DNA of 64,000 nucleotides from Lamellibrachia satsuma. Its lineage: Eukaryota; Annelida; Polychaeta; Sabellida; Siboglinidae. A program made the translations under genes and the position numbers. The notes under the pieces are model-generated. The model did no database searches. It was not told the DNA's origin and saw nothing but the letters and a program-made list of their open reading frames with translations. The stretch spans positions 9,064,001 through 9,128,000 of the forward strand of contig BSQZ01000015.1 in assembly GCA_033239005.1 (NCBI GenBank). The letters run 5' to 3'. Below, one piece after another: positions 1-10,321 of the stretch. Within the stretch, counting starts at the first letter, position 1, and the number at the start of each line of letters is the position of its first letter.

Positions 1-351
1 CACATGTAATAACCGGAAGTTCATAAAGAGATGTATTAATTACATTTTATTCTGAGTCGACTGATAACACTGTAATGAACATCGTGGGGGGAGGGGGCAA
101 CTATTGGCAACCCACAATAGTATTAGTACAAGCTATACATATGAAGGAAGTCTATCAGACATGGGGGTCAATTCTGTTTTGTCAATTCCAAAAAATCATT
201 TCTAATTCCTCCTTGCAAAAAATCAATTCCAACTGTTAAAATCCTAGGCTAAAGAAAAATTCAAATTCAATTCGTTTTAACACAATTTTATTTGTCACGT
301 GTGCACAATCATGTTTAATTAGATATGATTACAAAATTATTGTTCGTTAAA

Positions 352-352
352 T

Positions 353-390
<38 letters not shown>
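352..390. repeat. (AC)n(AT)n microsatellite
   Basis: A run of AC dinucleotides passes directly into AT dinucleotides. It sits just before the left terminus of the 402-1423 element. Confidence 0.95.
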
Positions 391-401
391 CAGGTCCAGG
401 T

Positions 402-1423
402 CATTTGCCCCCCTCCCGGACATTTGCCCCTTTATCACTTGCCCCCCAGACATTAGCCCCTTGCCTTATTCAAAATCTGGACATTTGCCCCCTGTCAGTA
501 GCCTCTCGATTATTTGTAAGAAATGTTTTTTTAACTTATTTTTTATTTCTGAACATGAATTCAAGATATATATTACCCTAATTGCAATTAATGTTCTTTG
601 TGCCAGATCAGCCAAGTAAATTACTTTATATAGTTGGAGATGATCCTGTAATCAAAGGATTATCTTTAGTGCAATTGTGGAAGAAGCCAGTGACATTAGG
701 ACCTGGACCTGTTAGGACAATTGAGGATATTTGAAAGAAGCCATCTCAACAAGGTTTCTTTTGAATTGCATTTACCATGGAGAGTTGGAGTGACTCCATT
801 TTCCTATAAAACTGGATGCACAAGCCAGAGTTGTCAGAATTCACTTATAACTTCACCATGGAAATTACTACTAGCATCTGAGGAGGTCAGAAGCTATGTT
901 TTGAGTGTCATTCCTACACCAAGAAGGGGGACCAACAAGATTACTCTTCAATGGGAGTGAAGCCAGCGTCGATCCTGATCATGCAAGGGTGCTGTGATCA
1001 CTGATCTGATCTCCAGATCCAGAATGCGATCAACAAGACTGCCTGCAACCATGATGGTGACACGGCACAGACAGAAGCTGCCAAGGTCGGTGAGGACCTG
1101 AAAACTAAGGCAGCTAATACCAGGGGCACTCCAAACCAGCTGATCTCTGACTCGTTACTGTCCACCACTGTTTGTGGAAGCATCACCCCAAGAACCCATC
1201 TTCCACCACTGATCTGACTATCAATGATACCTGGAAGACAACTGGTGACAAGAACATCTCATACACACTCCAGGGGATAGGCCATTCCATTAGGCTAAAG
1301 TGACTTTGACTTGTCATTGAATGTTATGTTATTGTAGCAATAATGATAAAACTGCAAACTGATTTTCACTTGTCAACTATCATAGAAAAAAGGGGCAGAT
1401 ATCCGGGAGGGGGAGCAAATATG
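402..1423. mobile_element. 1.0-kb element with about 30-bp GC-rich terminal inverted repeats
   Basis: The left end (402-430) is catttgcccccctcccgg followed by acatttgcccc. The right end (1392-1423) is ggggcagatatccgggag followed by ggggagcaaatatg, its imperfect reverse complement. The motif catttgcccc recurs several times in the first 100 bases (near 402, 420, 480), so the left end is itself a small array. No target duplication is obvious. Inside is a broken FLYWCH-like coding fragment, which suggests a MULE-type or other cut-and-paste origin. That class assignment is an inference. Confidence 0.5.
1023..1225 (+). pseudogene. FLYWCH-type zinc-finger protein fragment
   Basis: From 1041 one frame reads ACNHDGDTAQTEAAKVG, then EDLKTKAANTRGTPNQ and LISDSLL. 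Its layout (Cys-x-His of the finger, an acidic gap, an Ala/Lys helix, then a TxxTPxQ(I/L)I segment) is what I know from the region just after FLYWCH fingers in animal MULE-derived proteins. The upstream finger is not intact. A 79-codon open stretch at 721-960 lies in the same element but I do not recognise it. Stops and frame changes make a functional protein unlikely. Confidence 0.4.
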
Positions 1424-1639
1424 CTAGGAGTCAGATTTATATCGCTATCAGTGGTGGTATCATAAATTTACTGGAAAGTTTGAGTCTTCAACATCCTAAT
1501 CTCCAACATGTATTCTCCATGGGGACATTTTTAATTACTACAAAGGGCAAACCCTACAGCCACATGTAACAGCATTGTACAGATTACCAGTGACATGTTT
1601 ATTATGGGAAACTTGTGGGCTGAACATTAGGCTTGGATA

Positions 1640-2889
1640 AACAAGGGGCTGCATTCAAGTGGGGTAGGCTTCCTAAAAGCAAGGTCATGTCTAACCAATT
1701 TCTTATGTTTTTTAGAAGAAATTACAAAGTGGGTAGATGACGGGTCACCAGTTGTCTACTTAGATTTTCAGAAAGCTTTCGATAAAGCGCCACATCAAAG
1801 ATTGTTACTTAAACTAAAAGCCCATGGTATAGGCAATTATGTAATCAACTGGATAGAAAAGTGGCTTACACACAGAAGACAGAGAGTAATAGTAGATGGT
1901 GAGATTTCAAACTGGAAATCTGTTTTGAGTGGGGTACAACAGGGATCAGTATTAGGCCCTATACTGTTTTTAATATATATATATAAATGATTTGGAGGAT
2001 GACATATCTAGCAAAGTACTCAAATTTGCAGAAGACACAAAAGTATTCAGAAAGGTTACTAATGATACAGATAAACAAAGTTTACAGAATGATCTAGAAA
2101 AATTGTTTAAATGGTCAGAAAAATGGCAAATGTTATTCAATTTTGGGAAGTGTAAATGTATACACATAGGACATAGAAATATGGACGAGGAATATAAAAT
2201 GGGGGATGCTGTACTAGGTAGAACCACACAAGAAAAGGATTTAGGAGTAACATTTAATGCTGACATGAAAGTTTCAGAGCAATGTGGGATTGCTGCTTCG
2301 AAAGGAAATTAATTTCTAGGGCTAATTAGGAGAACTATCACGTATAAGGAGAAACATCTAATTGCACTCCTGTACAAAGCAATAGTTAAACCACATTTGG
2401 AATATTGTATTCAAGCATGAAGGCCATATCGTAAAAAAAGACATAGATAAGCTAGAAAGAATACAACAAAGAGCAACTAAAATGATTCCAGAATTAAGAG
2501 ACCTTAGTTACGAAAGTCGCTTATTACAATGTGGTTTTACAACACTAGAGACCAGGAGACTAAGAGGAGACCAAATAGAAGTGTTTAAGATAGTGAACGG
2601 TTATGAGGATGTTGATAGGAATATGTTCTTCAAACTTAAAGAAGGCAGTAGAACCAGAGGACACAAAGCAGCATTAGTTAAGGAGCAGTGTAGGTTGGAC
2701 ATGAAAAACTACTCTTTCTCACAGAGGGTGATAAATGAATGGAACAAACTGCCAAATGATTGTGTTAATGCTAGTAGTGTGAATATGTTTAAAAATAGAA
2801 TTGACAGATATCTGATAAGGGCGTATCTCTTTTTGATGCAAATGCTTGATTATATTGTTCTTGGTCACAATGTTTCAATACCAGAGTAG
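1640..2889 (+). pseudogene. CR1/Jockey-like LINE, ORF2 reverse transcriptase, copy 1 (5' truncated, broken)
   Basis: This is a non-LTR retrotransposon reverse transcriptase. In order it shows FLKARSCLTNF (about 1660), VVYLDFQKAFDKAPHQRLL (about 1750-1810), WLTHRRQRVIVDG, SGVQQGSVLGPILFLIYI (about 1930-1985), the catalytic box, FNFGKCKCIHIG, EKDLGVTFNADMKVSEQC, and a C-terminal part ending at 2889. The catalytic box reads FAED instead of FADD, a loss of a metal-binding aspartate, and PQG has become QQG. At least two frameshifts (near 1988 and 2400) and a stop after about 2310 split it. No endonuclease domain is present, which fits the usual 5' truncation of LINEs. Confidence 0.9.
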
Positions 2890-3316
2890 ACAGTGTCTAT
2901 GCTGTAATGTTGACAACTTCCTGGCTGTTACCAGATTCAGGATGACATGCTAGTAGCAGACAAATATGATTTTAAAAGTAATATAAATAAACATAAGGGT
3001 AAATATTAACAGTATCAAGTCAATAATTCCAACAAAATCAATTCCAATTCCCAAAAAATAAATTTTTGAAAAAACAAATTCCAATAAAAAAAAAATTTAA
3101 GTTAATTCCAATTCCGGAACTGGAATTGAGGGTCAGTTCCAATTCCGGAATGGAATTGACCACATGCCTGAAGTATATTCATGACAATATCTTGTCTCTG
3201 TGTACTACAGCAACAGTCATGAACAGTATAATTGAATTGAAACAAGCTTATGTCTGTGGGGCTTTTGTCCATGCACCATACTATCTAGCAGATGCTTTCA
3301 GTATAATACCTAATAA

Positions 3317-3342
3317 TTATATATATACATATACGCACATAT

Positions 3343-3378
<36 letters not shown>

Positions 3379-3900
3379 GTGTGGGCAGGTATATATAAGA
3401 TGTCACAAACATAGATCTGCATTTGGTCCAATAACAATATTCATGCATTATGTTATCTAAATCGATTGTCAGATATAAAATAAGGAACCCCATAGAAAGT
3501 GAACCTATGGGTCCATATTTTGTTATGGAATTTGGACCCCTTATAGAATTTTGACCTCCCTGGCCCATTGAAAACAGTGCAATGTTGAATAGATAATATA
3601 ATGCACATTTGAGCTAAGATGCTACAATTTTGGTTACATGCGTTTGGTTATGTTACCAGTGGCATTCATCAAACTGACCAAACAGATTCATTAAAAACAT
3701 TAAGAGATCAGTGAAAGACCCGTTGGTTGAATTAACATGGCTCCATAGGGAAAATGCTTTTCCCTATGGTTGATTACTTTATACATTCTATATGACACTG
3801 GCACTCTTATATTCTAAAAATAATATATACAAAAGAAAGTTTCTCACATTGTGATTCACTTTTATTATGCAAAAGATGAATTTTGTAAAATTTTCAAGTA
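3317..3900. other. No gene seen; (TA)n repeat and AT-rich DNA
   Basis: A (TA)n microsatellite occupies about 3340-3376. The rest is unique-looking AT-rich sequence. The small open frames here are fed by the TA repeat or lack recognisable motifs. Confidence 0.6.
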
Positions 3901-3922
3901 ACAGTATGTGTAATCTTTTCAG

Positions 3923-4234
3923 ATGAAGGATTCACCATTGGTTCATACAAGTACAGGTACTAGTTTTGAAGCATCCAGCGCTACGGGTGATGCCGTCAAT
4001 CTTTACATTACGGATGTCACCTTTAGTGCCATCACTGCTACTACTGCTGTGGCACCACATACAACTGATGCTGAAATGCAAATCGATCCGGTAATGATAT
4101 TTCAAGTGCGACACTTCGCGAATACTGCTGTAGTCACGGATGACATTATTGCACCAATGAACTACTCCTATGTGAAGCTTCCATCAGATTCAGTGAGAAC
4201 AAAGACATTGGTGCAGATGATGCACACTATGTGA
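3923..4234 (+). CDS. Unidentified open frame with a splice-acceptor-like start; possible exon
   Basis: A frame of 103 codons starts directly after ttttcag, which would serve as a 3' splice site (AG at 3921-3922). The product is rich in Thr, Ala and Ser with no motif I recognise. A different frame just downstream (about 4234-4370) reads SSSSDSYEKEKKFV and a Cys-rich stretch ending CDTGCTHV. That could be the true continuation after a frameshift. No promoter, donor or partner exon is evident, so a transposon relic is as likely as a host exon. Confidence 0.2.
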   Translation: MKDSPLVHTSTGTSFEASSATGDAVNLYITDVTFSAITATTAVAPHTTDAEMQIDPVMIFQVRHFANTAVVTDDIIAPMNYSYVKLPSDSVRTKTLVQMMHTM

Positions 4235-4489
4235 TAACAGTGACATAACCGAGGGTGACTCAAGCAGCTCCGACTCCTATGAGAAAGAGAAGAAGTTTGT
4301 CATTCGTGAGAAAAACTTATGTCACTTTTCTGCACCTGCCACACACCAAACAGCCATAAACTGTGACACAGGTTGTACTCATGTCTGATCTATCAGCCAA
4401 GGTCTTTCGGATACTGGGGTGTCTGTCAGAGGAAAGGGTGCTGATTTCTACCCCTGGATAAGTGAAAGGTGAACTGAATATGTTAGGTG

Positions 4490-4924
4490 TATGTGTACTA
4501 TCAGTCAGAATAAGTAGTGTATTGGTGTATATTTAGTGCCAGTAGTTTATTGGAACAGATGGTTGGTGTGCAAGTACTATCAGTCAGAACAAGTAGTGTA
4601 TTGATACATATGATTGGTGTACATTTACTGTCAGTACAAGTAGTGTAGTTGGTAGAGAATGAGATGCTTGGTTTACATTTGCTGTCGGTAGGAACAAGTA
4701 GTAGATTCAGTCAGAACAAGTAGCATATTGGATACACGATTGGTGTACATTTACTGTCAGAAGACATAGTGAAATGGTGCAGATTCCAGAATGAGATCAT
4801 TGGTGTACATTTACTGTTGGTAGGAACAAGTAGTGTATTGGTATGCATGATTGGTGTACGTTTACTGTCAGTCAGAACAAGAAATATTGTTACACATGAT
4901 TGGTGTACATTTACTGTCCAATCA
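4490..4924. repeat. Degenerate minisatellite (units about 55-80 bp)
   Basis: The phrases attggtgtacatttactgtc and agaacaagtagtgtattgg alternate at least seven times with variable spacers. The same phrase resumes after LINE copy 2 (aaaacaagtagtctattg near 6030), so the LINE appears to have landed inside the array. Confidence 0.85.
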
Positions 4925-5935
4925 GTGCCACATCAAAGATTGCTACTTAATTTAAAAGCCCATGGTATCGGGGATAGCATAACTGACTGGATAGAACAAT
5001 GGCTGACTGACAGAAGACAACGAGTTGTAGTAGATGGAGAAGTTTCAAATTGGAAATCGGTTTTGAGTGGGGTACCTCAAGGATCAGTATTAGGACCTAT
5101 AGTATAACAAGTAACGTACTGAAATTTGCGGATGACACAAAACTGTTTAGAAAGGTTAATACTGATGGTGATAAACAACATTTACAAAACGATCTAGACA
5201 GATTAGTGAAATGGTCTGAGAAATGGCAGATGCTGTTCAATTTTGGGAAATGTAAATGCCTACATACAGGATATGGGAACTTGAATGTAAACTATAAAAT
5301 GGGAGATACTGTTTTGGGTACTACTGTAAAAGAAAAGGACTTAGGAGTTACAATAAGCGCTGATATGAAAGTTTCAGAGCAGTGTGGTATTGCAGCTTCA
5401 AAGGGTAATCAAATTCTTGGATTGATTAGAAGAAACATAACATACAAGGGAAAAAAGTTAATTATACCTCTTTATAAAGCAATAGTTAGACCTCATTTAG
5501 AATACTGTATACAAGCATGGAGACCATATCGTAAGAAGGATATAGATACGCTTGAACGCATACAAAGGAGAGCAACTAAAATGATTCCAGAACTTAGAGA
5601 CCTTAGTTATGAAGAACGCCTGAAAGAATGTGGTTTAACAACTCTAGAGACAAGGAGGTTAAGAGGAGATCAGATTGAAGTTTTTAAGATATTGAATGGG
5701 TATGAAAATATTGATAGAAATATGTTTTTCACACTCAAGAAGGATAGCAGAACTAGAGGACATGAGGTAAAATTAGTAAAGGATCAATGTAGATTGGACA
5801 TCAGGAAGCACTCGTTCTCACAGAGGACAATAAATGAATGGAACAAGTTGTCTACAGATTGTGTAACTGCTAGCAGCGTGAATATGTTTAAAAACAAGGT
5901 TGACACATATATCAGGAGGGCGGGTTATAAGTAGG
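4925..5935 (+). pseudogene. CR1/Jockey-like LINE, ORF2 reverse transcriptase, copy 2
   Basis: This is the same family as the copy at 1640-2889, closely similar along its whole length. It starts abruptly at the codons for VPHQRLLLNLKAHGIG, so it is 5' truncated within the RT. It then shows WLTDRRQRVVVDGE and SGVPQGSVLGPI. A deletion of about 40 bases near 5103 removes the LFLIYINDL part and shifts the frame. After it an uninterrupted 294-codon frame (5050-5934) keeps KFADDTKLFRKV with an intact FADD box, FNFGKCKCLHTG, EKDLGVTISADMKVSEQC and the full C-terminal region. It is better preserved than copy 1 but still dead because of the deletion and the missing 5' half. Confidence 0.9.
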
Positions 5936-6066
5936 TGAACATTGTTGGACTCTCGATAAGCCAATGGCTTCCTTGTCCACTTGCCATCTGGGCATTTGGC
6001 TTGGATGGCAAATCTTGTTAAATCAAAACAAGTAGTCTATTGCCATTGGTACAGATGATGATGGTG

Positions 6067-6376
6067 AAACAGTTAAATGCCTTGGCTTTATAAAGATTAA
6101 TTATTTCCTAAGCTAAACTACCAGTATATTTGATATGTTGTGGCATAATAATGATGTGTGTAACTGTGATATCCATGTTCCAGGTTGTATTTCCCTGTGG
6201 TAGAAGTCACTGTTTTTAGTCAAACAGTTAAATGCCTTGGCTTTATAAAGATTAATTATTTCCTAAGCTAAACTACCAGTATATTTGATATGTTGTGGCA
6301 TAATAATGATGTGTGTAACTGTGATATCCATGTTCCAGGTTGTATTTCCCTGTGGTAGAAGTCACTGTTTTTAGTC
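6067..6376. repeat. Perfect tandem duplication, 2 x 155 bp
   Basis: Copy one is 6067-6221 and copy two is 6222-6376. I saw no differences between them. Both begin aaacagttaaatgccttgg and end ctgtttttagtc. The absence of divergence implies a recent event. Confidence 0.9.
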
Positions 6377-6890
6377 AATGGTTTCAGTCGTTCTAGTTAG
6401 CCTTATTTCTTTGGTAATTGTTTTTCTATGTGAATAAACTGTTGGTATATTTTATGTTGGTCTCAATATAAATGAAATTGTGTGTAGTGACATGCAAGAT
6501 GCTGCAGGTAACATTTTTGTTGACAGAAGTGGGATATGGATAAGGAGGCATTCACATCATTCAGTTATTAATATTTTAGTGGGAATTTTTGTAGTTTTCC
6601 AGGTTGTGTTTCGACCTGCTGCATACTGTGGGTGCCTCACAATTTGTCTATATCAGACTATCAGTACACTCACCTGTGTCAGGTCAATCTCCATAGCGAA
6701 ACTTTCCATCAATTAATTCGGTTCAGAATAGACATCACAGATCCTTCCCACATTGCAGGATGGGATTACTTGTCTTGCCTTTCCTGAGCCTGAAATATAA
6801 TTTGTCAGGGTTAGTTGATAGCACTAATTCCATAATTACCATAATAGTTGCAAAACTGTGAACATTACATACTGTCAGTAGTTAATTATT
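6377..6890. other. No recognisable gene
   Basis: AT-rich single-copy-looking DNA. A 78-codon frame at 6480-6716 has no family resemblance I can name. Confidence 0.5.
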
Positions 6891-6894
6891 GTTA

Positions 6895-7090
6895 TTTAAA
6901 TGATTACATTGCACCAAACAACAAGGTGTTGTGGTGTGCTACAGAGAGGGGTGATTACAAGTACGAATATTAATGTAATCATGATTACAGTAATTATTGC
7001 AATCACAATTACTAATGTAGTCATGATTACAATCATTATTACAATCACAATTACGGTAACATTTAAGAATATATATATTCACATAATGAA
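6895..7090. repeat. ATTAC-based low-complexity repeat
   Basis: Interwoven attac, aatca and gtaat words form short inverted and direct repeats such as aatcatgattac. The two open frames on opposite strands here (rich in Ile/Thr and in Asn/Asp/Cys) are artefacts of this composition. Confidence 0.75.
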
Positions 7091-7323
7091 TTAAATAAAC
7101 CCTCATGTTATTATTGTCATCAATGTTATTCAACACAAAATCAAACACAATATTAAAATACAGTCACGGTACACTTCATTAGATTAGATACAAAATAAAG
7201 AGAAGAGCCTGCTTGCATTGCCATTGTGGTTCGGACCTCGCCCTCGGGCTAGGTAAAAGAAATATGCAGAAAAAAATATGATTATTAAAATGGCAATGAT
7301 TCAATAACGATTGAATTACTGAC

Positions 7324-7929
7324 CTGCTAGCTATAGGCCGAATCAATGAGTCGGCACGCAAATCATGCAATGACAGCAGGCCAATGTCTAGCACCGCTCT
7401 GTTTGTGCATATCAGTACAAAATCATCGTCTTCGCCTTCGTACGGTGATGCATAGCCATAGCCTAGCCCTAGGAATGGTAGCTTCCTCGGCGCAGCATGA
7501 TGACTCAACGTAAACGTGCGCAGACATCGGGACGTAATTTCCACAGGTTTACAACATCACATTACTTAGTCAGGAATCGTTGACAGTCAAAGCGCTGTTG
7601 TAATTTTTCCTGAATCCAACGTCAATAAAGGCAAAGCCGACCTGGAGTCTGGAGCGTGACTCGCACACTCGGTGACACTTTACGACTATTAACCGTTGTT
7701 TCCGTGTGGCCTGTCGAACTAGACTCTTCGTCTGTGGTTTCCATTTCTCCAAAGATAGACACCTATTACGGAAGTTCAGTAAACCACTAATCGCTAGTAG
7801 CAGATCTGGTAAAACTGTCACAAGCGATGCATCCATCTTGTCAACAAGTAAAAAATAGTTCCGGTATTCCATTATCGCATATTCTCGTTGGTTAGCGTCT
7901 CGTGTGTTCGAGAAGTGTGGCATTTTCAA
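7324..7929 (-). CDS. Unidentified open frames, possible 5' exons of a minus-strand gene
   Basis: Two minus-strand frames follow each other. The first, 7929 to 7570, is 119 codons and begins MKMPHFSNTRDANQ. The second begins at 7544 (MEITSRCLRT) and runs through LGYGYASPYEGEDDDFV to LIRPIAS, where cag|gtcagt at 7326-7318 makes a plausible splice donor. This stretch is richer in G+C than its surroundings and is not obviously repeated in the window. Neither product resembles a family I know, and a stop separates the two frames, so they may be untranslated exon sequence or chance. Low confidence. Confidence 0.25.
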
Positions 7930-7939
7930 CGATTTTTTG

Positions 7940-8760
7940 CGTGTTTTGTTGTAATTTCTTTAAGTTTTTTATTTGGAACGAACAAAAACGCTATTTTGTT
8001 GACGTGTGTAAACACTTGTATATATAACAGAGACCCATATCTTTTTTTTCGCTCCAGAATGCCTATTTACGAAATAAATCGCAAAAAATCGAAAATTTAC
8101 ATTGATTAGATATACGCGACTCAAACCACTCGTTTCGACAAGATGGCGATACGCAGTGATGTATTTTGTCGATTTTTGTCTCGAACAAAATCAGTTTTTC
8201 AGTTTATCTCACAAATTAGCAGGTATCTGTCACCATTAATGCATAGTTAGATAATATATATTTAAATATACAGCATAACACAAAATTGCTTCAGTTCCCC
8301 TTTAACGTTGGGATTTCTTTCAGTATACGGACTGAACGTTGATTGACTAAGATCAAATAACTAATATATTTAATTGGCAACAAAGATTAAATGTGTCACA
8401 AGCATTGTTAACTAGATTTTAATTAATAAAGTCCCGAACGACTGCACATTTTCATTTTGGGACAGCAATGAAAATATGGAGGTAATATTAATTTGTTTGC
8501 TTTGGATTGTATGCCAAACTGTTTTGAGACAATATTTATTATGTATGTACAGAATAGTAAATACAGTTTAAATGGTACCATTGTGATTGTTTCAGTCGCA
8601 GAAATAATAATCATTCATGCATTCAAACTAACAATCAATCCTCCCATAGTCCACGCAATCTCGTCCGGTCAGTCGGAATCTTCCTGAGCCTCACAAGTTT
8701 TCTGCCCAATCGCAGCCTGACTCCCTTCTCAACACAGCAGGTTGGAGTGCCTGTCACTGT
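7940..8760. other. No gene seen
   Basis: AT-rich DNA. Near 8285-8305 the bases read cttcagttcccctttaa. Read in reverse they begin ttaaaggggaactgaag, a type of end often seen on invertebrate MITEs. I found no partner end, so I do not call an element. Confidence 0.4.
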
Positions 8761-8780
8761 ATCGGTTTGACCTAGATTGT

Positions 8781-9078
8781 CCAGGCTCCGTGCTGTGGCG
8801 CCACCGTTTGTCACAAACGTCACCGAGTCGCTTATCGGACCCTCGCTTGGCTTCGTGAAGAGAGTACGGTCGTAGTCTCATATCACCATTCCATTTTGGT
8901 GTCGTTATGTCACCACTCTTTTCCATGAAGCGCCAGCATCCAATTAGCGTCATTATTGAAATACTACAAAAATTTTTACCAGATTTAACTTTTCAGTCGG
9001 AGAGTTGTATCGTTATAATCAAAGTTTATTCTATTCTTATCCAGGCGACAAATGGTGGCGCCAGAGCGCGGAGCCTAA
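8781..9078. repeat. Short inverted repeat around ggtggcgccas, arms about 32 bp
   Basis: The minus strand of 8812-8781 reads gacaaacggtggcgcca then cagcacggagcct. The plus strand of 9047-9078 reads gacaaatggtggcgcca then gagcgcggagcct. The arms enclose about 235 bp. The core tggcgcc resembles LTR-retroelement primer binding sites, but no LTR edge or polyprotein lies next to either arm, so this stays an unexplained inverted repeat. Confidence 0.6.
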
Positions 9079-9099
9079 TCACCGCCTTAGTAGCCGTAA

Positions 9100-10070
9100 C
9101 TCCCCAGTAAAGGGCCTTCAATAGGATCTTTGAATTGCTGTCCATTGCTGGGTGGTGTCTTTCAACTTTGCAAGAATGCACCGACCTTTCCACATTCCAG
9201 AGTGGTGACAGAGCACTGTGCAAGAAAGATCCGACAGGTGAAAGGGCGATTGACGCTTATCACCAGCAATGTTTGATGGCGCTCGTAGCTTAACTAAAAA
9301 TTTTTCGTCATTTTTAGTTACGTAAGCAAATTGGATAGTAAAGCAAATTTTTGCCAACATTTCGCACTGCAATAAGACAGGGAAATAGGAGCTGCAAATA
9401 TGAAAATTTTAAATAAAAATCGTATCAAACTACATAAAAGGAAAGCTGCAGCATATTATGAAAATCTGCGGCAGTGCACAAAAAAATGTACCTACCTCCC
9501 CAACAGGTCCACTTTTACAATTAATGGTAGACCCCCCAGGCCCCTACAAGTAAAGAAAACCAAACTACACAATGTAAAGCGCTCACTTCAGGTACTTTAT
9601 CAACGAACACATCAACAGCATCCCTGAACTAGTCCAGCAGCCGATAGTTTTTTCTTTGTTGATTATTCATCTCTAGCATGTATATAATGACATCCAAGGG
9701 GGTGTGGAGTTCTCATCCTTGACCATTTTTTAAAAAATCTAAAGTAGCCGCCAAAATAAACTTTATCACATCTTTGCAACCAGACAAGATACAGACATGA
9801 TTGAACTGTTATTTTATGTTCCAGACATGACGAATTCGATTCCACCATAATTGATATAAAAAATGTAAAGAAAACAAAAAGGCGACCATAAGTATGTTAC
9901 AAATGGTTGCTGACTATGCAAAAAAGATTATATTTCATGTTCCGCGAACAAAAAAACATAAGAACATGACAAAATTAATTGTCCATGTGTTATCATATGA
10001 GGAGAATTATATATGATCAGCATTTCGTTAAATTCTTACCTTTCTAAGCATCATTACTCTTCATCTTCAC
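9100..10070. other. No recognisable gene
   Basis: Short frames on both strands (for example 9118-9372 minus and 9400-9627 plus) carry no motif I can place. The codon use looks random. Confidence 0.5.
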
Positions 10071-10074
10071 CATG

Positions 10075-10321
10075 TAGGACGTACTTGCCGCTCTCATTTT
10101 GGCAGGTCTGTCCACCCTGGCAGCGGCACTTGTTAGTGCTATATGGCATTTCACTCCAAAATGAGCACTTGATCAGCGTTAAAACAACCCAGTTCGGGCT
10201 GAATTACCATGTAGCACGAACAAGTGCAACTGCAACAGCTCTGACATGACATGCACACCATTTTGTGCAGGCCTGTCCACCCAGACAGGCCTGCACAAAA
10301 TGAGAGCAGCAAGTACGTCCT
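10075..10321. mobile_element. Small hairpin MITE at the outer edge of the left arm
   Basis: The left end aggacgtacttgccgctctc (from 10076) pairs with the right end gagagcagcaagtacgtcct (to 10321). Inside, 10259-10277 and 10284-10302 form a perfect 19-bp hairpin (cattttgtgcaggcctgtc and its complement) around a 6-base loop. Flanking catg (10071-10074 and 10322-10325) may be the target duplication. The right copy of the big inverted repeat has no such insert at the equivalent place. No coding capacity. Confidence 0.65.

Larger units (their letters stand above)
164..3161. mobile_element. Possible 3-kb element with GGTCAATTC ends and an ACATG target duplication
   Basis: The left edge reads ggggtcaattc and the right edge gaattgacc, so the ends are inverted. 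Both ends are rich in repeated 'caattcc' motifs (164-250 and about 3010-3161). The bases outside are acatg on both sides (159-163 and 3162-3166), which could be a 5-bp target-site duplication. Inside are the 402-1423 element and LINE copy 1, so this would be the oldest layer. The inner parts of the two ends match only loosely, so the boundaries are tentative. Confidence 0.35.

Noticed and set aside
6895..7148. Two opposing frames rich in Ile/Thr and Asn/Asp/Cys
   Set aside because: They are produced by the ATTAC-type low-complexity repeat.
9118..9372. 84-codon minus frame near the ggtggcgcca repeat as a retroelement gene
   Set aside because: No polyprotein motif could be found on either strand.
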